The notes below the pieces were generated by a model. It was given only the letters and a program-made list of their open reading frames with translations. It did no database searches and had not been told where the DNA came from. Positions 8,952 to 18,230 of a stretch of 44,633 bases of DNA are shown one piece after another. Positions within the stretch are counted from its first letter, which is position 1, and each line of letters opens with the position of its first letter. Location of the stretch: assembly GCA_947478865.1 (NCBI GenBank), contig CANJXF010000035.1, forward strand, positions 1-44,633, written 5' to 3'. Both the position numbers and the translations under genes were made by a program. This DNA is from Verrucomicrobiales bacterium. GTDB lineage: Bacteria > Verrucomicrobiota > Verrucomicrobiia > Limisphaerales > CANJXF01.

Positions 8952-11129
8952 ATGCGCCTGTTCAGGCGAGCCCTCTTTTTCGCTGCCGGCCTGGTGTTAT
9001 TGATTACAGCAGCGCAGGCGAGTGCGGCGGAACAATACCCAATCGGACCTGTCGAAAGGACTGCCACCTATCTCATCGAACCTTCTCCCAACCCGCAACC
9101 CACCACACCTCAACGCCTGGTAATCCATCTTGGCCCAGTGGAGACCAGCGGCCCGACTCGGGTGCAATGGCTGGAGCTGGATGCAATAAGATTTAGCGGC
9201 GCAGGATTTCGTGTCTGGGTGCTGGCCGGGGCGTATCCACAAGCGTCACATTCGGCAGAAGCGAAAAACATTACCCGTTACGTTCTGCAAGAGGGCGACA
9301 GCCAGCCAAAAGAATTTGTCCACCGCTTCAACGGCACGCCAGTTTTGCCTCAGACAGGTGCTGGGGAGTTTCTTTGGCCGAGGCCGACCATGGGCTGCTT
9401 CAGCAACGGGATCACGTCTCAGTCAATTACCTGGCTGGGACACACCTACAATCTGGAAACCTCCGGTCGCAGCGCGCAAGTCGTTGTTCCACCTGCACCA
9501 CGTCGAGTCGAGCTGCTACCCGATGTGCTGGTGGGTGTTCCGAGCAACACGCGAACGGTTGACGATCGACGCCGCTATGACGGTTCAGATTATGAACTGG
9601 TTCGGCTCACCCGCGATGATTACGGCAAGATGATCCGCGCCGGGATGAACTGCTTCCGCGTGGATGCGGAACAAGCTGATTGGCTCGCGGAAGAACCGGT
9701 GTTTGTTTGGGGAACCGGCGGGAAAGACGTGCCATTCCCAGAATGCCTCTTCCGCAGCACATGGCTGGGTCCGGCCTTGTTCTTGGACGAGCCGGCTGTT
9801 CACACGCGAGATCAAGTCGTGCGCCCTCAGTTTGCAAAAGAGCCGGGCTTGAGAAAATCGATCACGCCACAAATTATGTTCCATGAGTTCACCAACGTGT
9901 TCCATGAAACGGTTGCCACTGGAGCGCCCTGGGCTTTGATCAAGGGTCTGCGCGCGCGCCCCGACGTGGATCTTGGCACGCTGAACTTCACGCAACGCAA
10001 CCTCTATTCATGGGAGACGATGATCGCTTCATCCGCATGGCAGTTAACCGCGGAACCAAATGGGCCATCAGCCCTCGTCTTCGAACCGCCCGGTCGGGTC
10101 GGCGCGCGCCGGACCTTGCCGGAAATGAACATGGCCTACGGTTGCCAGATTTCGCCGAACAACCCCACCTACCTGGCCGACATCATCATCGGCTTTCTAC
10201 GCGGAGCCGCGCGGGCTGCTGATAAAGATTGGGGCGTTAGCATCTACGGTGGCGTGGACCAGGCGGACGCACCGCTCCTGCTAACCCATTCCTACGACCT
10301 GGGGGCAAAATATTTTTTCTTCTGGGACAACTATCAGGCGGCCTGCGTCCCGTTCGGCGAATGCCTTTCTCTCGCGAAACACCTCCAGACACACACGCTC
10401 AGCCATCCCCACCGGAACACGACGAACCTTAAACTGGCGGCGGAAGTGGCGCTTCTCTTGCCGCCAGGTTACGATCTAGGTCACGTTCACATGGGCCGCG
10501 GAAATCTGTGGGGACTCGGCGAGTTAAACCTTGAACGGACGAACCGCAACGGCATTTCGTATCGCAAGGTCATGGGAAATTTTTTTATGGAGATTGAACG
10601 ATGCCTGCGCCTCGACATCGCTTTCGATCTACTCTGGGACCTCGAAGGATTGAAGCTCGGTGACTATCGCAAAATTGTGCGCGTGCGAGAAGATGGCCGC
10701 GTCGAAACCATCGCTGGCGGACATCGGAACATGCTCTCAAAACCTCGTATGCCAACTCGTCCAAACGGCGAACCACCTGCTCTATTCGTCCAACTGAGCG
10801 ACGGTGGCGAACAAGGTCCGCGAACAATCACGGCGCACGCAAAGGTTCAGGAGAAAGCGTCGCCTGTTTATTACACGACCGGGACTGACGATCAGGGCGT
10901 CTACCACAACGCCAGAGTGCTGTGGGAACTGTACGGTCCAGGTCCCGAGGATTACCGCTCCCTCCTTGCTATCGGGGTCAATCCGGAAACCAGAATCGAT
11001 GGCAAGATCGCCGAGATCGAGTTGAGGTTTCAAGTTACGCAGGCCGGACGTTACCGGTTGCGTGCCGCGACGACCGACCTAGCCGGACGATCCGCGGTAG
11101 TTTGGAAAGAGATTGTCGTGCGGAAGTAA
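8952..11129 (+). CDS. Large secreted protein of unrecognised family, TIM-barrel hydrolase-like
   Basis: I do not recognise this 725-residue protein. It has a clear signal peptide (MRLFRRALFFAAGLVLLITAAQASA), a beta-rich N-terminal part (about 30-190), and a central region containing LTRDDYGKMIRAGMNCFRVD, FRSTWLGPALFLDEPAVH, GWALIKGL-like stretches and KYFFFWDNYQ, in the style of the barrel strands of glycoside hydrolases. The C-terminal 100 residues look like a beta-sandwich (RFQVTQAGRYRLRAATTDLAGRSA). The acidic residues in LFLDEP and WDN are candidate catalytic residues but this is a guess. I chose the ATG at 8952 because the signal peptide begins there; the frame is open 360 bases further upstream but that stretch overlaps the prepilin-like gene. 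It is the last gene of the plus-strand cluster. Confidence 0.6.
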   Translation: MRLFRRALFFAAGLVLLITAAQASAAEQYPIGPVERTATYLIEPSPNPQPTTPQRLVIHLGPVETSGPTRVQWLELDAIRFSGAGFRVWVLAGAYPQASHSAEAKNITRYVLQEGDSQPKEFVHRFNGTPVLPQTGAGEFLWPRPTMGCFSNGITSQSITWLGHTYNLETSGRSAQVVVPPAPRRVELLPDVLVGVPSNTRTVDDRRRYDGSDYELVRLTRDDYGKMIRAGMNCFRVDAEQADWLAEEPVFVWGTGGKDVPFPECLFRSTWLGPALFLDEPAVHTRDQVVRPQFAKEPGLRKSITPQIMFHEFTNVFHETVATGAPWALIKGLRARPDVDLGTLNFTQRNLYSWETMIASSAWQLTAEPNGPSALVFEPPGRVGARRTLPEMNMAYGCQISPNNPTYLADIIIGFLRGAARAADKDWGVSIYGGVDQADAPLLLTHSYDLGAKYFFFWDNYQAACVPFGECLSLAKHLQTHTLSHPHRNTTNLKLAAEVALLLPPGYDLGHVHMGRGNLWGLGELNLERTNRNGISYRKVMGNFFMEIERCLRLDIAFDLLWDLEGLKLGDYRKIVRVREDGRVETIAGGHRNMLSKPRMPTRPNGEPPALFVQLSDGGEQGPRTITAHAKVQEKASPVYYTTGTDDQGVYHNARVLWELYGPGPEDYRSLLAIGVNPETRIDGKIAEIELRFQVTQAGRYRLRAATTDLAGRSAVVWKEIVVRK

Positions 11130-11136
11130 CCGGCTT

Positions 11137-14100
11137 TTACTCAGCGTTCAACGCGAGGGTAAGCCGGGCGATCTCCGCACGATGCCGATGGAACGTTTCC
11201 AGGTCCGTCCAAGTATGACCCAGGACGCGATCGCCTTCGCGCAGGAAATCGCGACTTTGCACGAAGGCTTCGTCGGACAGCTCCATGACGTCGTTGAGCC
11301 CGATGCGCAGCGCTTTCTCAGATTGCTCCACCAAATCCCGTTTCGTTGTGGATTGGCGCTGCCGGCGGACTGCGTCTTCCAGCAAGGTGATAGCGGAGAC
11401 ATCTTCCAACCCATCGCGCACGGCTTCCCACCGGACGCTGGGCACTGGCAATTCTCCGGGATAAACCAACGCGTACTCGTCATTGAACGTTTTGCCGGCA
11501 AACCAATGATCGACATCGGTGGTGCTGTGGGTCCAGAAACCGATTCCGCCCAGCCCGAAAAACTTCGCCCGCCAGGCATTGGCGCGGTTGTAACAGAGCG
11601 GTGAGAGCGATTTGACCTGGGAGAAACATTCATAAGACCACACCGTCTTAGCCTTCATGATCCGTTTGATCCGCGGGTCGCCGGAGAGCAAACCGGAAAC
11701 CAAATACATGTTCGGCGCCCAGACATCGACCAGCGGCTCGATGCGCTCAAAATCTTTCCAGGACAAGCCCGCGACCGGATCGGTGTAGGTGTGCAGCTTG
11801 GGATCGGCCTCGCGAAAGAGCCTGCCGACATCCAGAAGGATCGGGATATTCACCCCGTTATCGAGGCCGGGTTCATCGAGCAGGTAAAAGGCGTAATCAT
11901 CATATCCCCAGCCTCGCTCGCGCAAATGATCGCGAAAGGCCAAGATGTAGGCGATCTCCGCCGGACGCTTTTCCGCGTCGGATTTCTTCACGGCGAAATC
12001 GATCGGTGGATGGCTGAGGTGGAATAAGATCTTGCCGCGACCCTGCAATCGTTCCAGTTCCGCATCCAGGATCGCCCAGTCAATGGTCAGACGCCCCGCG
12101 CTATCCATTTGACCCGGAGGAATCGTCGTGCGTGGAAAAATATTTACCCCGTGCCGCGCCATGTCGTCGAGCACCTCCTTGGACCGGGTTGGAAACCAGC
12201 GGTTCGGCACGTAGTCCCAGGTGCAAAGTGTGAGCGGAAATTCCTTGGTCAAACGCAAGTTCAGGACTTCAACGGCTACCTGGAGTTCGACCCTGTTCGT
12301 CTCACTTTGCAGAGAAGCGATGACGACGCGTCCCGAGTATTTTCCAGGAGCTGCGCCATGCGTGGCGACACTCAGCCAAATTTTCGCCGATCGATGCCCC
12401 GGGATCGTCAACAACCCGTCGTCGCCCAGTTTTACCAAGGCGTCGGGGACCCGTTCGCCATTTACAGACCCGGTGAGGACCACCTCGCGTAGCGCCATCG
12501 TTCCGCCAAAGGCCACTCCATTGTTACTGATTAAGTTAGTCAGCGAGAGCCGGGCACGAACTGGTTCGCTGGAAGTTGACGCAATGATGAAGGCTCCCTG
12601 GTCTATCTCGTCCTGATAGAGATTTTGGAGCGCAACCTTCTGCTCCAATCCAGACTCGTCCTTGGAAGGGACAAGGCGGGTTTCATCGAAGGAGCCATAC
12701 GCTTCCGTGGGCCAGGCGCGGAGCAGTTCTGGACGGATCGGCGTAATCGCGCCTGGGGTAGATTCCGCCAACTTCCACGTTTTTTCATTCACCAGGCGGC
12801 CGGCCGAATCCTTTGCCGTCGCGCGCAGCGACCATGCACCGGTGCGAACCAAGCTGGGCAACGGAATCTCGAACGCCGAGCGGGTGGTCAGACTGCTCAC
12901 AATGCGCGTCCAACCATTGCTGTCGGTCATCCTTAGATTCACATTAATGAGCGCGCCGTTCGGGTTGCGCACTCCTAGCGCCGGGGCTTCATGCAGGTGA
13001 CTGCCGGGCATGGGCCCGAAACTCACTTCGCGCGAGTCGCCCGTTTTTCCGTAGGACGATTTTGGCGGTCCCGGATGCAATCGATAAGCAAGGAGCGTGG
13101 TGGTTGTGACTAGAAGGTCCGCTCGCCCATTAGTCGGATCAGCGATTTGAGTCAGGGCGGAAGGCATGATGCCCGAGAGATGAACGTCATCGAGCCGGTC
13201 ACCCTTGTCATCGAACGCATAGACGTGTTGGTGGAAAGTGGGAATGAAAATTTCCGCATGGCCATCGCCATCGGCGTCCAACAACACTGGCGTCGCACGC
13301 GTTTTGGCGCGGAACAGGTGTGTCCAAGCGAGGCGACCTTCAACATCGATCGCATGGAGATTGCCCCAGAGGCCGGGGCATAAGATCAACGGCAAGGCAT
13401 TGGGGCGTGCCAGAAAGGTAATGCTGTTGTTCAAGGTATCGCCCGTTGGACATTCCCAACGAATTTCTCCGTCAAGATTCAGGGCGAACAATGACCCTGA
13501 GCTGGTTCCACAAAAAATGATTTTATGATCGGACAAGGAAAGAACCTCCGGCCGGGTCAGAATTGCTTTACCTAGATCACGCTGCCAACGCACATGGCCG
13601 CCGTGATCAAGGCAGAATAAAGTCGAACCGCCCGGGACCAGAATATTCTCCTCAGCCTGGTTGCGCATGAAACTTTGGGGTGGTGCCTTGATCGGTCCGC
13701 CGCCCAAGGCGTTTGTCCACAGGATACCCCCGGTTGACCTGAGAGCCGTAACGACCCCCACTCCATCGCCGAATACGTAGGCCGAATCGGAACCGCTTCG
13801 AATACGAGCCGGCGTGGCACGACCCCAACCGGTTTCTCCCGGCAATTGATGCTGCCACACCGATTGAAACTTTTTGTCCAGTCCGACGACCAATCCTTCG
13901 GCGCTGGCTACCAGGAGGCGCGCGCCCGATGTTTCCTCAACGAGAGTCGGTGCGGTGGTCCAACGTCCGGCGGGCATTTGAAAGACAAGGCCGTCCTGGC
14001 CCGCGCCAATGGCCGTGCCATCGCTTTGCCAAAGCAGGAGCTGACCGCCGCGATTGATCACGAGGACTTCCGGCTTACCTCGTTGGGTAAATTCTGCGAC

Positions 14101-14247
14101 AAGCGGCGACGCTTCAACCGGCCACTGTCCAGCCATGCGCGTCCACTGAATCTCCATCGCGCGACTGACCCAGGGCGTCATCGCGACAGCGATCAAACAC
14201 GGCTTGAGTAATGTTCGAATTCCGCACCAACGAAATTTATTCTGCAT
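11137..14247 (-). CDS. Secreted beta-propeller / DUF4091 fusion protein
   Basis: The 1036-residue product has a signal segment (LLKPCLIAVAMTPWVSRA), then roughly 400 residues of PQQ/FG-GAP-like propeller blades (PVLLDADGDGHAEIFIP, VVTALRSTGGILWTNALGG, AIDVEGRLAWTHLFRAKTR). A beta-sandwich linker follows, and then a C-terminal DUF4091-type region (about 700-1000) with FYLLDEPG, WAPNMYLVSGLLSG, GIGFWTHSTTDVDHW and VRWEAVRDGLEDVSAI. DUF4091 proteins are glycoside-hydrolase-like; the Glu in LLDEP is the obvious acidic candidate. I chose the ATG at 14247 over a TTG at 14256. Its stop lies only 7 bases from the stop of the convergent gene at 8952-11129, so both share almost no terminator space. It is probably expressed from the long intergenic region shared with the fadN operon. 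Confidence 0.75.
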   Translation of the reverse strand: MQNKFRWCGIRTLLKPCLIAVAMTPWVSRAMEIQWTRMAGQWPVEASPLVAEFTQRGKPEVLVINRGGQLLLWQSDGTAIGAGQDGLVFQMPAGRWTTAPTLVEETSGARLLVASAEGLVVGLDKKFQSVWQHQLPGETGWGRATPARIRSGSDSAYVFGDGVGVVTALRSTGGILWTNALGGGPIKAPPQSFMRNQAEENILVPGGSTLFCLDHGGHVRWQRDLGKAILTRPEVLSLSDHKIIFCGTSSGSLFALNLDGEIRWECPTGDTLNNSITFLARPNALPLILCPGLWGNLHAIDVEGRLAWTHLFRAKTRATPVLLDADGDGHAEIFIPTFHQHVYAFDDKGDRLDDVHLSGIMPSALTQIADPTNGRADLLVTTTTLLAYRLHPGPPKSSYGKTGDSREVSFGPMPGSHLHEAPALGVRNPNGALINVNLRMTDSNGWTRIVSSLTTRSAFEIPLPSLVRTGAWSLRATAKDSAGRLVNEKTWKLAESTPGAITPIRPELLRAWPTEAYGSFDETRLVPSKDESGLEQKVALQNLYQDEIDQGAFIIASTSSEPVRARLSLTNLISNNGVAFGGTMALREVVLTGSVNGERVPDALVKLGDDGLLTIPGHRSAKIWLSVATHGAAPGKYSGRVVIASLQSETNRVELQVAVEVLNLRLTKEFPLTLCTWDYVPNRWFPTRSKEVLDDMARHGVNIFPRTTIPPGQMDSAGRLTIDWAILDAELERLQGRGKILFHLSHPPIDFAVKKSDAEKRPAEIAYILAFRDHLRERGWGYDDYAFYLLDEPGLDNGVNIPILLDVGRLFREADPKLHTYTDPVAGLSWKDFERIEPLVDVWAPNMYLVSGLLSGDPRIKRIMKAKTVWSYECFSQVKSLSPLCYNRANAWRAKFFGLGGIGFWTHSTTDVDHWFAGKTFNDEYALVYPGELPVPSVRWEAVRDGLEDVSAITLLEDAVRRQRQSTTKRDLVEQSEKALRIGLNDVMELSDEAFVQSRDFLREGDRVLGHTWTDLETFHRHRAEIARLTLALNAE

Positions 14248-14626
14248 AGGAATCAAGCTGCTATGTCACGAATCCGCGCTGTTCGCAACCTGCAACTGCA
14301 AGGCAATTTGAAATTACCGTGGAAGAAGGTCTGGAAAGGCAAACGTCGCGGTGGATGGCTGGAAGAGACCGCACCGGCAAACTCCATAATTTTGTGAATG
14401 CAATGAACTCGTTTTCCGAATGGAAAAAGTGAACCGGAGCGAAAAATGCAAAATAAGAGGTTCAGCCTTGTCTTAACTAGAAGCTGTCGCTTAAATTTTG
14501 AAAAATTCCTGCTCAACAAAAAACACGCAAGACGATCCAGATTTTTTGGCGAACTTGCAGGAATAATGCGACACCTAATGCGCCAAAACGCCGTCGCCTC
14601 TCAGCGGCAAAGGCTCAGGTAAAAAT
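14248..14626. other. Divergent intergenic region between the DUF4091 gene and the fadN operon
   Basis: These 379 bases separate two divergent transcription units and must hold at least one promoter for each. On the plus strand a TTGTCT (14468-14473) and TAAATT (14492-14497) pair with 18-base spacing is the best sigma-70-like match I see, but it is only 4 of 6 at each box. A minus-strand frame of 88 codons at 14253-14519 has no recognisable domain and I do not count it as a gene. I see no strong palindrome that would mark a fatty-acid regulator site. Confidence 0.4.
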
Positions 14627-17032
14627 ATGCTAACTATACGAAAAGCGGCGGTCATCGGGGCGGGTAATATGGGCGCGCAAATTGCCGCCCATCTCGCCAA
14701 TGTCGGAATTCCATCCCTGTTGATGGACATCGTTCCCACGGAACTCTTGCCCGATGAGCAGAAGCGCGGGCTTACCTTGCAATCACCCGAGGTGCGCAAT
14801 CGCGTCACAAGAACCCTTTTCGAGCGCGCGAAAAAACTTTCGCCCAACCCCCTCTTCGTTCCCGAAGCCGCGAAACTGGTTCGCATCGGCAACGTGGAAG
14901 ATAACCTCGCCGAAATCAAAGATGCCGACTGGGTCATCGAAGCGGTGTTGGAGCGCATGGATTTGAAGCAATCGATTCACGCCAGGATCGCCGCGCTCGC
15001 CCGACCGGATGCTCTCGTCACGACGAACACCTCCGGGCTTTCCATCGCCGGGATGACGACCGGATTGCCGCTCGATTATCGCAAGCGGTTTTTCGGCACG
15101 CACTTTTTCAATCCGCCGCGCTACATGCGGTTGCTCGAACTCATTCCCACGCCTGACACCGATCCCGCGTTGCTGAAATCCTTCGGCGAATTTGGCGAAG
15201 CCGTTTTGGGCAAAGGGATTGTCTGCGCAAAGGACACGCCCGGATTTGTCGCCAATCGCATTGGCTGTTTCGACATGCAAAAGGTGGCCGTGCTTATGGT
15301 GGAAGAAGGATTGTCCATCGACGAAGTGGACGCGATCACCGGCCCGGCGATTGGCCGTCCCAAGAGCGCGACCTTCCGCCTCGGCGACATTGTTGGCGTC
15401 GATCTCATGGCGCAAATGGGAAGCAACCTTCGCGGGCTGCTGAAGCACGATCCGCAAATCGATGTTTTCCGCTCGATTGATTTTATCGAAGACATGGTCA
15501 AGCGCGGTTGGTGGGGCGAGAAGAAGGGCCAAGGCTTTTATCAACGCGTTAAAACCGACAAGGGCAGCGCGATCCTGACCTTGGATTACAAGACGATGGA
15601 ATATCGTCCACAGGAAAAGCCGCAATTTGAGGCTCTGGCGACCGTGGCGAAAATTTCGGACCGCGCGGAACGCATTCGCACACTGTGCGCAGCGACCGAT
15701 AAAGCGGGCGTTTTTGCCTGGAAACATCTGAGCTCGGTCCTTTGCTACGCCGCTGATCGGCTGACGGAAATCGCCGACGACGTCGTCACGGTCGATAACG
15801 CAATGAAGTGGGGTTACAACTGGGAACTCGGCCCATTCGAAATCTGGGACGCGCTCGGCGTGTGCCAAACCGTGGAGCGCCTGACGAAAGAAGGCCGCGA
15901 AGTTCCGGCGGTGGTTCGCGATTTAATTTCTTCAGGGAAGAATTCCTTTTACGAAGAGAGCAACGGGCAGCGCTTCTTTTTTGATATTGCGAAGCGCAAA
16001 CACATTCAGGAAATCGAGGCGCCCAAAGTCGTTCATCTTCCGCGCTTGCACAAAAACAACAAAGTCGTGCGCAGCAAACCAGGCGCGAGCCTGGTCGATC
16101 TCGGCGACGGCGTGGCTTGTCTCGAATTCCATGTGAAGATGAACGTGATCGGCAGCGATCAGCTTGGAATGTTGAAGGAATCGCTGGAAGAAGTGCGCAA
16201 GAATTTCGTCGGCCTCGTCATGGGAAATCAAGGCCAGCACTTTTCCGCTGGCGCGAACTTGATGCTGTTGACGACGCAAATTCAAAATCAGGAATGGGAC
16301 GAAATTGAGTTGATGACTCGCACGTTTCAGCAAGCGACGAGCACGATCCGCCAATTCGAAAAACCGGTCGTCGCGGCTTGTCACGGTTACACTCTGGGCG
16401 GAGGTTGCGAGCTGGCGCTGGGCTGTGATCACATCGTGATCGCTGCGGAAACCTACATGGGCCTGCCCGAAGCCGGCGTCGGACTCATTCCCGGCGCACA
16501 TGGCACGAAGGAAATGCTGATCCGCTGCACCGAGCAAGTCATTCGCGGCGATGACGCAGACTACTTTCCCGGAGTTCGCCATGCCTGGGAGACGATTGGA
16601 CTCGCCAAGGTTTCGACGAGCGCCGCTGAGGCCGCGAAATTGCGTTACCTGCGCAGCGGCGAAACCACAGTCGTGCTGAACAAAGATTGGTTGATTGGCG
16701 AAGCCAAGGCGAAAGTGTTGCAGATGAGCGATGGCTATCGCCCGCGCCCCCAGCGCACTGATATTCCCGCGATTGGCGCGAGCGGCTTGTCACTGTTCAA
16801 AATGATGTTGCAACAAATGCGCGCCGCCGGGCAGATCAGCGAACACGACCAAAAGATCGGCACCAAGCTCGCCTACATTCTTTGCGGAGGCGATTTGACG
16901 TCGCTGAATTTTGTTACCGAGCAATACATCATGGATTTGGAGCGCGAAGTTTTCGTGAGCCTGTGCGGCGAACCTAAAACGATGGAGCGGATCAAACACA
17001 CGCTCAAGACGGGCAAACCTTTGAGGAATTAA
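14627..17032 (+). CDS. fadN: 3-hydroxyacyl-CoA dehydrogenase / enoyl-CoA hydratase, FadN type
   Basis: This bifunctional beta-oxidation enzyme hydrates trans-2-enoyl-CoA and oxidises the 3-hydroxy product with NAD. The 801 residues begin with a Rossmann fold (GAGNMG, about 11-16), then the hydroxyacyl-CoA dehydrogenase motifs NTSGLSIAGMT and FFGTHFFNPPRYMRLLELIP and the C-terminal helical repeats. The crotonase domain (about 490-700) comes last, with VVAACHGYTLGGGCELALGC and YMGLPEAGVGLIPG carrying the two catalytic glutamates. Dehydrogenase first and hydratase second is the order of Bacillus FadN, opposite to E. coli FadB. The start is the ATG at 14627 with aggt 10 bases upstream. The thiolase begins one base after its stop, so the two are translationally close. 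Confidence 0.92.
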   Translation: MLTIRKAAVIGAGNMGAQIAAHLANVGIPSLLMDIVPTELLPDEQKRGLTLQSPEVRNRVTRTLFERAKKLSPNPLFVPEAAKLVRIGNVEDNLAEIKDADWVIEAVLERMDLKQSIHARIAALARPDALVTTNTSGLSIAGMTTGLPLDYRKRFFGTHFFNPPRYMRLLELIPTPDTDPALLKSFGEFGEAVLGKGIVCAKDTPGFVANRIGCFDMQKVAVLMVEEGLSIDEVDAITGPAIGRPKSATFRLGDIVGVDLMAQMGSNLRGLLKHDPQIDVFRSIDFIEDMVKRGWWGEKKGQGFYQRVKTDKGSAILTLDYKTMEYRPQEKPQFEALATVAKISDRAERIRTLCAATDKAGVFAWKHLSSVLCYAADRLTEIADDVVTVDNAMKWGYNWELGPFEIWDALGVCQTVERLTKEGREVPAVVRDLISSGKNSFYEESNGQRFFFDIAKRKHIQEIEAPKVVHLPRLHKNNKVVRSKPGASLVDLGDGVACLEFHVKMNVIGSDQLGMLKESLEEVRKNFVGLVMGNQGQHFSAGANLMLLTTQIQNQEWDEIELMTRTFQQATSTIRQFEKPVVAACHGYTLGGGCELALGCDHIVIAAETYMGLPEAGVGLIPGAHGTKEMLIRCTEQVIRGDDADYFPGVRHAWETIGLAKVSTSAAEAAKLRYLRSGETTVVLNKDWLIGEAKAKVLQMSDGYRPRPQRTDIPAIGASGLSLFKMMLQQMRAAGQISEHDQKIGTKLAYILCGGDLTSLNFVTEQYIMDLEREVFVSLCGEPKTMERIKHTLKTGKPLRN

Positions 17033-17033
17033 T

Positions 17034-18215
17034 ATGAAAGAAGTTTTTATTGTTTCAGCAGCACGCACGCCGGTGGGCAAAGCTCCAAATGGCAGGCTCA
17101 AGACTGTTCACCCCGCCGATCTCGGTGCGCTCGTGATCAAGGAGGTTCTCAAACGGGCGCCGCAAGTTGCTCCCGAACAGGTCGACGATGTCATCGTCGG
17201 CTGCGCCATGCCGGAAGGCGCGCAAGGCATGAACCTGGCGCGGATCTCATGCCAGCGCGCTGGTTTGCCGGAGACGGTTCCCGGCGTCACGATCAACCGC
17301 TTTTGCGCCTCGGGCCTGGAAGCAATTGCGATGGGCGCACAGCGAATTTTGAGCGGAATGGCGGACATCATTATTGCCGGCGGAACCGAAAGCATGAGCC
17401 AGGTGCCGATGGGCGGATTCAAAATGGCGCCCAATCCTTGTCTCGTGGACGAAATGCCGGACGCCTATCTCGCGATGGGATTCACCGCGGAAAATGTGGC
17501 GAACCAGTTTAAAGTTTCGCGCCAGGACCAGGACGCCTTCGCGTATGAAAGCCATCAAAAAGCGATTGCCGCAATCGACGCAGGAAAATTTAAAGAGGAA
17601 TGCGTTTCGGTCAGCGGCCGCGAAGTGACGCTCGACCAGAACTGCAAACGCAAAGTCATTGAATTTGCTCTCGAAACCGACGAAGGCCCGCGCCGCGATA
17701 CGTCTCTCGAAAAGCTCGGAACGCTGCGTCCTGCCTTCAATCCGAAAGGCACCGTGACGGCCGGAAACGCCTCACAACGCAGCGATGGCGCCGCAGCGGT
17801 TCTCTTGATGTCCGGAGAAAAGGTGAAGGAGCTTGGGCTAAAGCCGCTCGCGCGATTCGTGACGTATGCCGTCGGCGGCGTTGCGCCGGGCATCATGGGC
17901 ATTGGCCCCGTGGCGGCGATTCCGAAAGCGTTGAAAAAGGCGGGCTTGAAAATTTCCGACATGGATTTGATTGAACTCAATGAGGCCTTCGCGAGCCAGG
18001 CGTTGTCGGTGATTCGGCAATGCGAAATCCCGAGCGACCGAGTGAACGTCAACGGTGGCGCCATTGCCCTCGGCCATGCGCTCGGTGCAACGGGCGCGAA
18101 ATTGACCGTCAGCATCATTCACGAATTGAAGCGTCGCAACGGGCGCTACGGTTTGGTGACCATGTGCATTGGCGGCGGAATGGGTGGCGCTGGAATTTTT
18201 GAACTCTGCCACTGA
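17034..18215 (+). CDS. fadA: Acetyl-CoA acyltransferase (thiolase)
   Basis: This thiolase cleaves 3-ketoacyl-CoA with CoA to release acetyl-CoA, the last step of each beta-oxidation turn. The 393-residue length is typical. The nucleophile is Cys91 in NRFCASGLEAI. The other conserved elements are NEAFASQ, the His in NGGAIALGHALGATGAK and the second cysteine in TMCIGGGMGG. The start ATG at 17034 follows the fadN stop by one base and uses a gagg site inside the end of fadN. It is the second gene of the fadN-fadA-etfB-etfA-fadF run. A biosynthetic acetoacetyl-CoA thiolase is possible from sequence alone, but the operon makes the degradative role likely. Confidence 0.92.
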   Translation: MKEVFIVSAARTPVGKAPNGRLKTVHPADLGALVIKEVLKRAPQVAPEQVDDVIVGCAMPEGAQGMNLARISCQRAGLPETVPGVTINRFCASGLEAIAMGAQRILSGMADIIIAGGTESMSQVPMGGFKMAPNPCLVDEMPDAYLAMGFTAENVANQFKVSRQDQDAFAYESHQKAIAAIDAGKFKEECVSVSGREVTLDQNCKRKVIEFALETDEGPRRDTSLEKLGTLRPAFNPKGTVTAGNASQRSDGAAAVLLMSGEKVKELGLKPLARFVTYAVGGVAPGIMGIGPVAAIPKALKKAGLKISDMDLIELNEAFASQALSVIRQCEIPSDRVNVNGGAIALGHALGATGAKLTVSIIHELKRRNGRYGLVTMCIGGGMGGAGIFELCH

Positions 18216-18217
18216 TC

Positions 18218-18223
18218 AAGGAG
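18218..18223 (+). promoter_or_regulatory. Shine-Dalgarno site that fixes the TTG start of etfB
   Basis: An aaggag stretch lies 7 bases before the TTG at 18231, in the 15-base gap after the thiolase stop. It supports initiation at TTG, as no in-frame ATG is near. Confidence 0.7.
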
Positions 18224-18230
18224 CAATTAT

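Noticed and set aside
14253-14519. 88-codon minus-strand frame in the fadN/DUF4091 intergenic region
   Set aside because: No domain, no ribosome site and basic/low-complexity composition; treated as non-coding.
14783-15868. 361-codon minus-strand frame inside fadN
   Set aside because: It is antisense to conserved dehydrogenase motifs and has no family signature.
14627-17032. E. coli-type FadB
   Set aside because: Domain order is dehydrogenase then hydratase, which is the FadN order.
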